This document shows, piece after piece, positions 55,801-64,000 of a DNA stretch of 64,000 bases. Within the stretch, counting starts at the first letter, position 1, and the number at the start of each line of letters is the position of its first letter. The DNA is from Utricularia gibba (lineage: Eukaryota; Streptophyta; Magnoliopsida; Lamiales; Lentibulariaceae). The notes beneath the pieces were generated by a model, which was given only the letters and a program-made list of their open reading frames with translations, had not been told where the DNA came from and did no database searches. The position numbers were made by a program, and so were the translations under genes. Location of the stretch: assembly GCA_002189035.1 (NCBI GenBank), contig NEEC01000020.1, positions 1,054,001-1,118,000 on the forward strand, given 5' to 3'.

Positions 55801-58800
55801 ATCTTTTCTGAAAACAGGGGAGAATAGTTAATACTGGATGTAATAGACTTCACAGAAAAATGGCTAGAGGCTGATGATTTGGTCTATTTCTCTACAAACC
55901 ACTTTTGCACTCTTCACGTTATTTTTCTATAATGCATCTTCTCTTATCCATTTACACTTCACTGCAAATCCCCTTTCACTATTACAGGTATCACTTCCAC
56001 ATTTTTATAGTCAAGGTCAAAAAATTGAATTCCAAAATAGCTGCTATACTAAACAAGCGAAGAAAACACGAGCAATTATACTAATAAAACATATAACTCA
56101 GATAAGCACTTCAAACTAAAAGTCGCTTGATTGATTACAACAAAACGGATCAATAATGCCCTGATCTAAAACATCAAATTACGTACAGTATGCCGGAAAA
56201 GTAAGTGCAATGCACTTTGTAACTCATTCTGGATGCTTCGTGAAGTGCAATGTAAAAATATTCAAGGACTTAACACTTCCATGGCTGGCACAATTTTATT
56301 TGAAACAGAACATTTCCAATTTCCCTAATTTATTCTAATGAATGAAGACACTTTTTTTTCCAATGTATTTTAATGTAAACCAACAGTTTATATAGTTAAC
56401 AATCTACCAGTTTATCAGCAGTTTTTCCTGTGTCCTTCCGTGAATGAACAAACACCATAACTTGATGACCACGTGAGATTGAATCACAAACCTGTGGGGC
56501 ATGATTGTTAAATCGCAATACAAATTCTTCATTATGTAGAAAAAAAAAATTGAAGAGCATATCCCAACCTTATTGTAGCATATTTCATTCATCAACTCAT
56601 TTCTAGCTAAAAAGCTATGCTCAGAAATCCCAATGTAATGTTGCTCAAGAGGCACTGGGCGGTAGCTTGAATCAAAGAAAAACAATCCTGATTCTCGATT
56701 AACTCTTAGAAACTGAGCCACCTGAGATTTTCAATTCAAAACTAATGCAGGGTAGAATCGAATCATTTGAACTGAAATCCCATTTTCAATTCAAAAGTAT
56801 TTTATTTTCAACACGATTTCAGCAACGTTATACGTTACCTCCAAATAATTGGGTAGAGTGGCAGAAAGGCCAACAATGCGAATCATATTTTGTGTGGATT
56901 CCACCTGCACCAAATTAGCAGCACCATTTAAGCAAGCCCACGGTCATCTTAGAATTAATGGTTGACTTTCAATGCTGACCCCTCTTCCCCCAGCTTACTC
57001 AAAACCATTATCCATTTCTCTGAAATAATCACATCACATCCCAAAAACCAACAATACCATAAAAACTGTCTTGCATTATGAAATGAAAAGTCAACGCATC
57101 ACATAAAAACAACGGTCAAAAATTTGCATCTCTAAAAGCTTACTGCACATACCTGACGAAGTGTACGAGCTACTATTGCTTCAATTACTGGTCCTCTGTC
57201 ATCATTCAACAAATGCACTTCATCAATTATCAGGAGCTTCACTAGCAGAGAGAGTGACATGTCACCGCTTTTGCGTGTAATCACATCCCATTTTTCAGGT
57301 GTTGTAACTATCATCTGAAAAGTGAAATGCAGATATTAAAATGATCGTGGAAATGCAGATATGCAATAGCATCCAATAAAGTCATATAACAAAAATCTAC
57401 CTGAGTTACTTGAAGCTCATTTTTGGAGAGTTGCATATCTCCAGTAAGCTCTCTAACAACCACATTTAGGGGTGACAATCGATGGCTGAAAGTTGATGTT
57501 ACCTCTGCAGCTAATGCCTGGAAGAAGAAAAAAAAAAAAAAAAACTGGACAATATTCAGAACTTTTAGCAAGTGTGATTCATTATGATTTATTACCTTCA
57601 TGGGAGCTACATAGACTATCTTAAATTCATCTTTGTGCAAATAGCCATCCCGAAAGTGTTTCACAATCTGTATAGGTAGCACTCCATTAGGTAAGCACAC
57701 AAATAGTAGATCTGAATTAGTACATAAAAAAAGGACGATTAAGAATATGAAGTGAAATTAGCATAAATAACAACAAAAACTCAAGCCTTGCACTGTGCAA
57801 GTCAGTAACATTCTGGTGCAAAGCCCACACAAAAGGATATCCACAAAGTGTTATTTTCCTTGCATTGTAAGTCTGCTACACTATTGACAGTGCCCCTATC
57901 TATCTATCTATCATAAAACATATTTTGCAAATTGCCTTCTCATTAATTAAAAAATACTGGAAGATCCTAGGAAGTGATTCCATCGCCGCAGTATCTCTCA
58001 CACTGATGTTTTTGTCAATACAAAGATCCTAAATATTGCTTTTCTCTTTCACAGCCATTTTTAAAATCATAATATGCATATAACCATAGCCCCCTGGGAA
58101 GAAATCTAGGATCCAAATTTATGGTTTTTGCATAGGCTGTAATGAGCCCATATAGGATCCACAATAGGCTACAGTACCAGTCAAGAACTTATATTGGCCA
58201 AAGTGGATTGGTTGCAGCTAGCATACCTCGTGCAGGATGGAGAGCATAGCTATGTTTGTTTTCCCAGCACCAGTGGGAGCACATACCTGCAGAAAATAGA
58301 TTCTCTGAATCGTAACATCTTTTCTCCTACAAATATGTAACGAAGAACCACACATTACCAGTATATTTTCATTCGTATAGTATGTAGTTTGGAATATTTG
58401 GCTCTGTATACGATTCAAAGACTTATATCCATGGAAAGCAGCTTGCGCAATATTATCAAGCTCCTTAATTTCAATCTAAGACCAGCAGTAGAACTCAATA
58501 ATTTTAAAGGTGACTTCAAGAGGCATTTCATCAAGCCATTCATAAATGAAATAAACTACCAGTCTCTCCCAGGTTTCATTGGTGCAGTTGGTGTAGGAGG
58601 AATACTGACTTCTTCATAACCCTTATGATGCCTCCTAAGGGTACCTTGTGGAAGGGCCATGGCTGCGAATTGAGAGCCATCACCATGGCCCAAAATATCA
58701 TCAAGTAAACTATTCTTCTCACTGGCTTGAAGCAAGGAAGCGAACGTTATAAAAGATAGGTCATTCCCAATTCCTTGGTCAGTTCCATGCCTGTGCTTTT

Positions 58801-60927
58801 TTTCTTCCTTTCGTCGAAGTTTGTCGATTTGACGTGCAGATTCCGTTTGAACAGTTACCTGACTTTCCATAACTAATAACGCCAATATCCCAGAAGTGAT
58901 ATACAATGTACCAAAATAGCATCATTACCTGAGTGGCATAACTAGGCAGCCGTAATTGCGTGTTTGAAGATGATTTATCAGATCTAATTACGAAAAGACC
59001 ATGATGAATGCTTTCCACAAGTTCCTTCCTATGCTGAGAAATGTGAACCCAAGGAAGGAAGTGTTGAAAAAGGTATGGATAAAATGCTGATGAGCAAAAT
59101 GGATTCATCGCAAAGCAAGGCATTCTTAAATCTTGGATCACAATTCAATGCCGAGAAATTCTCTTCATCAAATAGGGTAAACATGAAAGCAAACAATAAG
59201 TACACTAGATTGCTGTCAACATTTTTTCAGGTCACCACATAATCCACCAAATGAGTATACTAGATTGCTTTTGAAAAAAGAAACAAAAACAAAAGCATTA
59301 ACATGTTACATAAATCTGAATCAGAAATCCCTTTTCAGAAAGCTAAATGATATAGAGAGAATTGGATAGCATAACGTTTATTACACAGCTAACATCTTCA
59401 CTGCCAAACACATTTATTTAATGACACCCGCATGCACGCAGAGACACATAAATAAAGAATTAAATTCCGGGAAACAAGTAAAAGTTGAAGAATAAACACA
59501 CTTCTGCTGCCCTACCATGATAATGTCATGTACAGTCCCCAGTGAGCCATCACCAACAAGATCCAGCAAATCACCCACAACCTTATCAGGTTAAAATCCA
59601 ATAAAATCCTGATTTAACAGTAGATGAGATGTACAACATTAAATCAGAATCAAGATTTCCAACCTCATCACTAGGTTTTTCTGAATCAATTATGCGGCAA
59701 ATGGTTATTGCAAGTTCATCCCTAGGAAGCTGTGAAGGACTTGCACTGACAATTTTCTCACATGCATCCCCCAGCCATTTCAAGTTAAATTTGTTTATAT
59801 TTGGAGAAGCGGCAATACTTGCTGTGACAGTATGTTTGCAGAATTCTTCATGACCAGACACTTTCGTGCTAGCCTCATTCATAAACATCTGAACCTCCTC
59901 GTAAGAAGGCCCAACATTAAAGCGAGCAGGAGGGTGGAATACAAGGTCAGCCCCAAATTCCTTATCTTGAGGACCCTCATTGCCCAATTCCAGGGGATAT
60001 AAAGAGCCATGCTCACGAATCTGTAGAGCAGAAAGCTGTCGTACGAGTGTCACAACCTTTAACGCATTTGCATCTGGAATTGCATGGCCAACGAGTTTAA
60101 GCAAATCAGACCTGCATCGAAAACGCTTTCTTTTAAAAATGGCTTGATGCATCACCGTTAACGTGCATTATAACCTATAAGTTAGTTCATTTTACTTAAA
60201 TGCGCATATTGCAAAAGCATATCAAATTTCTAATGAAAAACACCAGAATGACAGACCTTTTATCCTGAAGCACTTTGTTTATATCATAGTCGTCAGACCC
60301 GGGGGCTGAAACGAATAGCTTGTATACGTTTAGAGCCACTTCTTGAAACTCTTCAGACATCGCTTCACCACCCATAATCTCCACAACTGCAGCAACGTAC
60401 TGCTTGAAAAGTTTCCGAACCTCAGCAGAAGCTGCAGAGTATCCTTGTAAAGTGATAGCCCAAAGATGATCTCTTTCCCATTTACAAAACAAAAATATGA
60501 CACAATACCATGCTTACCCATATCCACACACACACAAACAACCGCATGGAATGCAAACCTAAATCTGAAGGCAATGAACCTTTCCTACAAGTCGACTGAT
60601 CAACCAAACCACTACGAACAATACTGTCCCAAACATACAACTATGTGCAGTACCTTCATCCCATCGGTGAATAATCCTACGCGCGAGCTCCCATCCTGGG
60701 ACATTTGAAGCAGCACTGACGCATAAAAAAAAACAACAGTCTCAAAAACAACCAGGCTTTTTTACCATAAAATCGAAAATAGAACAATTCCAACTCTGAT
60801 AGGAATCCCCAGGGCCACACCTTTCTCGATCTACCCTCTGCAAGAAGGGCTTCCGGGCGATATACGCTTGGTCTGCATCGAAAGGATCTCGGAGAGAACT
60901 TGTAAGCCGCGGAACCTCGAGCAACAT
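43831..60927 (-). CDS. DExH14: Ski2-like double-cassette DExH RNA helicase, ASCC3/Slh1 homologue (DExH14 type)
   Basis: Forty-nine exons, high to low (start-end on + strand): 60821-60927, 60654-60715, 60257-60443, 59664-60111, 59516-59581, 58929-59033, 58560-58858, 58359-58475, 58227-58286, 57596-57667, 57401-57517, 57153-57314, 56839-56904, 56569-56721, 56408-56491, 55372-55446, 55148-55279, 55005-55070, 54653-54718, 54423-54545, 53829-53978, 53296-53508, 52915-53067, 52600-52824, 52415-52516, 52251-52331, 52095-52175, 51445-51648, 51255-51371, 51033-51155, 50740-50829, 50545-50670, 50405-50467, 49356-49444, 48602-48692, 48287-48436, 48011-48202, 47842-47907, 47252-47407, 47037-47180, 46778-46845, 46546-46711, 46393-46455, 45958-46053, 45590-45757, 44726-44896, 44356-44505, 44160-44291, 43831-43905. 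Start [17 protein letters not shown]. Cassette 1: [34 protein letters not shown], Sec63-like domain. Cassette 2: [40 protein letters not shown], second Sec63-like domain; end [10 protein letters not shown]...EEPQ. Yeast and human homologues split collided ribosomes (RQT/ASCC). Plant role by inference. Exons sum to 6272 nt, one short of 3 x 2091. The missing base lies in exon 7, and the exon-37 donor is GA. Confidence 0.9.
43937..44064. repeat. 30-bp minisatellite in the last intron of the ASCC3-like gene
   Basis: Four tandem units of acagaagaagcagaagagat/attagacggc: 30, 39, 30 and 29 bp. The second unit carries three extra GAA/AGA triplets. The array lies wholly within the GC-AG intron 43906-44159. 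On the coding strand the unit is a multiple of three and free of stops in one frame, but that frame is not entered by the spliced message. Confidence 0.85.
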
Positions 60928-63218
60928 CTCTCATTCAAGCATAGACTTGGGAGGGTTGGAAACAAAGGGACCAGAGGCTTGAGGGACGGTCGGTTTAGAT
61001 AGTTGCATCTTCGTCGGTTTAAATAGTTTGTGTTGTTAATAATATCTTTTAAATATATTTATTTATTTTATTTATTTATTTATTTATAAACGCAATCATA
61101 CTAGGTTGACTTTTGTTAAGTAATACGACTTATTTTATTTTATATATTTCATAAAATTTTTGTATTTCATTTCTTTGCAAACGCAATTATAAACACAACA
61201 AACAAACAAAAATGCAAGAAAATATAAGCACAAAACAATTAATAAATAGTTATGATGTTCTATTATAAAAAAATATAATGTTCTAATTCTAAACCATGTG
61301 GTAAAATATATTAAGTCAAAGATTACAAAAATACCAACATTCACAATAATATTTCTGAAAAAAAAATGAAAATATTTTTAAGGAAAGAACAAGGAAAAAA
61401 ATCATAAATATCGTGTGAACCTATTGGTGAAAGACAAAACTCATGTCCTTATTCCTTAAAAATCATGTGTGGTAATAAGAAGGAAACTGTTAAACCAGGG
61501 TGGATCTTCAACTTCAAATCTTATTAAGACGAAATTGAAACTGCTAAACCTATTGGTGAAAGATAAAAAAATTTTTTATCAACCCATGCTTATTAATGTA
61601 AAATTAAGAGGGGTTAAAATTTAATTATTATAACTTTAAATCTTATTAACTTTAAATTGATTCATTTTTTTTATATAGGGAGCCATAGCCCATGCTTATT
61701 ATGTTTAATATCCGCCCCTGCGCTAAACCTACATACTGGTCGATAAGGGATACTGCTTATAAGAGTCATGTTTTATAAGAGTTATGCTCAATGAGATGCA
61801 TTAGAGCATACAATTGATGAGAAGATTTCCTAATTTTCTAGATTATCAATCTTAGTCTTCTTATCATTTTCCACATATTTGCCTCTCAGCTGCATTCCCT
61901 ATCTCTATGGGGTAAAGAGTGTTATAAAAAAATCTTCAACTTTAAATCATTAAAAAGCCACATTTTTAGTCTTCTTAGAGGAGGAACCCAATTTTGGAAC
62001 ATGTCACACCAGGTCAGAGTTTGGTTTGCATAAACATGATATGCTATGAAGAACTAGGATTTGCATGTTTTGGAAGAGGTGCTTCGTGGACGAGGATGGA
62101 TTTGATGTGATTTTAATATAAATAGATATCCTCATTGGGTTCATGTATTTGTTTTATGTATATTTTAATTATTTCATTTTTCTTTTTGTTTTTGGATTTT
62201 TTACCTTGTTTTTTGTTTTTATGCATTCAGATCAAACCTTACATATGATTATATAAGTTATCATTTAGAACATCTTTACTCATTTCTGAAAACATTGATG
62301 TAGCATTTCTATAAATAGGGTAAAGATTTCCGGAAATCAGTAAGCATGATTCTTTTTTCCTCATGAAATGGAAATGAGGAAATATAGTTTCCTTGTGAAA
62401 ACGGCTTAAAAATAAGATAATTTTAAATTATTTAAATATTATGATTTTCGAAAATGAATACAAACGTAAAGTAAATTTAATAAAAGAAACTTAATAACTT
62501 AATTTTCGAAAATATCATATCATCATATTCGAAAATTGGTAAAGATACTTTTACTCTTTCATCATCATCAAGGTTTTTCAAAATTCTATGATTATGGCAG
62601 TCCTTTGGAATGTTATTTTTATGAAAAAAACAATCTTCATTTACTCTTTCTTCTTTACTTATATATAGGGTAATGAAAACACATGATTTTCTCTTTTCGT
62701 AATTTTATTCTAAACAAATCTATTATAGTAACAATATATTCCCATATTTTGAAAAAAAGCTACTAGGCTTTAAGTCAAATTGTACAATTCTAACTTGTTG
62801 AGTTATGAAGAGAAATAGAATACATGTTGTAGACTCCCAGGAAAGTCCTCATCATTTAATCCCTGTCACTACCTTATCAGGCAAGATGATTCGAATGCTT
62901 ACTGTTTGTTGAAGGGTGTTTGCAAATATGGTTATTTTTCTTTTTCCATAACATAAACTTTTTGGAATACATATGAAATAGGAATTATTCCAAAATTATG
63001 TTTTGAGCATTATTTTTTTGTTTTGAAATTTGATTTTAAAAGAGTACTTGCATATCTATTTGTTGGGCTGGAAAGAAAAGAGCGACCAAAAAAATTCGTT
63101 AAAAAAGATTTATTCGAGTGCCATTTTTTGAGTTGATGAGCCCTAACTTTTGCCGCCACCACCACAACACCAAAATCCCATCGCGGACTCCTCTCTCCTT
63201 GATCAATCGTCTGAAGAG
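60928..63218. other. Intergenic region between two divergent genes
   Basis: Separates the ASCC3-like gene (-) from the NSE1-like gene (+). Very AT-rich with TTTA repeats (61060-61085). Around 61560-61740 the phrases catgcttattaatgt, and later catgcttattatgtttaata before ccgcccctgcgctaaa, resemble pieces often seen in plant retroelement debris, but no domain is present. The last 150 bp before 63219 are the likely NSE1 promoter and 5' UTR. Confidence 0.4.
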
Positions 63219-63915
63219 ATGCCTCCCCTGGATTGGCGGCACCACACGCTTATTCAGGCGTTACTGTCACGGGGTCCTCTCACGGAGGCCGACTTTCTGA
63301 GCGTTTTCTCTGACGTCTCCGGAAAACATTCAGGTCCATCTTTTTGGATATGCTTTTGAAAATGTGGGGTTGTCGGGAAGCCTGCGCCTAAAAGGATGTG
63401 ATGTTTGTGTTTGTTGTGTTCGAGCTGGTGTTACTCTTCTCATCCTGATTTTTCTGAGAAGTTGCGCGAGTTTTCCGTTGCTGAGATTCTGCAGTTTCGG
63501 AAGCTGTTGTATTTTTTATTCCGTAACAGTTGTATTTGAGGGGTTGAATTCCACCTGATTGCCGACCCGCACTTCTATGTTGTGTTCTACGCTTTACTCG
63601 ACTAATTTGTTCATTCTATGTTGTGGTCTTGGAAAAGCTCGATTCAACTGGATTATTGATGACTGACGCTTATGCCTTCAATTATTCAATGGTTTTGCCA
63701 TATCTTTCGTTTTTGTAGACTCCCAGAGCCAGTTATTTAAGGACTATTTGCGGAGGATCAATGAAGAGTTAAGCTATGCTCAGTTTGAACTGAGGGCATG
63801 CAGGGATCAATTCAATGGTGACGTGTATTACGGGGTTGTCAATAATGCTTCAGATGACCAATCCAAGCTTGGCACAAAGTATACACTTCCACAAATTGCA
63901 CTGTATAGGGGCATT
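63219..63915 (+). CDS. NSE1: NSE1-like subunit of the SMC5/6 complex, first two exons (3' end outside window)
   Basis: Exon 1, 63219-63333, begins MPPLDWRHHTLIQALLSRGP. Exon 2, 63719-63915, reads DSQSQLFKDYLRRINEELSY, FELRACRDQFNGDVYYGVVN and DDQSKLGTKYTLPQIALYRG, and ends at a GT donor. The two exons total 312 nt and join in phase. These are the conserved N-terminal winged-helix blocks of plant NSE1. The family member is a RING-domain partner of NSE3 in the SMC5/6 complex, acting in DNA repair and seed development. The RING domain lies outside the window. An in-frame upstream ATG at 63150 would add 23 residues (MPPPPQHQNPIADSSLLDQS...), but the family start fits 63219. Confidence 0.9.
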
Positions 63916-64000
63916 GTGAGATACGGTTTAGGCTCTTCGTACACACTGTTGTTATCTTCTCACAGTTAAATTTATGCATGTTTTCTGGGAACTGCTATCA

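Noticed and set aside
61135-61344. 69-codon - strand frame rich in Phe/Tyr/Cys
   Set aside because: AT-rich intergenic sequence typically produces such frames; no domain or splice context.

Overview
This is a piece of plant nuclear genome, probably from a eudicot. It is AT-rich, its genes carry many short introns, and it is full of broken plant transposons. It also holds a PEAPOD-type TIFY gene, a family lost from grasses. All gene models below were assembled by eye from conserved protein blocks and splice sites. No search was run.

Layout. 1-1001: the 3' part of a DUF1295 (steroid 5-alpha-reductase-like) membrane protein gene, + strand. 2709-4361: a complete PEAPOD transcriptional regulator gene, + strand, eight exons, 331 codons. 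5600-20600: a transposon graveyard. It contains a Copia relic, a Mutator-like element (MULE-1) whose transposase and right terminal repeat were each hit by the same LTR family in opposite orientations, a second MULE relic with another LTR-like insertion, a C48-peptidase relic and a PIF/Harbinger relic. 20677-27182: an apparently intact 23-exon DEAH-box RNA helicase gene (DEAH9/DHX35 type), + strand. 27718-29238: a PPR protein gene, - strand, converging on the helicase and carrying two compensating frameshifts. 29640-43020: an unrecognised relic holding a small hAT-like element and a 12 kb chromodomain Ty3/gypsy element. The 5' LTR of that element is split by a LINE, and the LINE is itself interrupted by a second gypsy fragment. 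43831-60927: a 49-exon Ski2-like double-cassette helicase gene, the plant ASCC3/Slh1 homologue (DExH14 type), - strand. 63219-end: the first two exons of an NSE1-like SMC5/6 subunit gene, + strand.

The cellular genes cover growth control (PEAPOD), RNA processing or surveillance (two helicases), organelle RNA metabolism (PPR) and genome maintenance (NSE1). Nothing suggests that they work as one system. I found no convincing new biochemical system.

The observations most worth checking are the multi-level nested insertions with readable target-site duplications, a roughly 1.4 kb inverted repeat made by two solo LTRs, a one-base frameshift and a GA splice donor in the ASCC3-like gene, four GC-AG introns in the two helicase genes, and a 69-nt open intron in the DEAH helicase gene. 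The frameshifts in the PPR and ASCC3-like genes both lie in short G runs, so assembly error has to be excluded before either gene is called broken.
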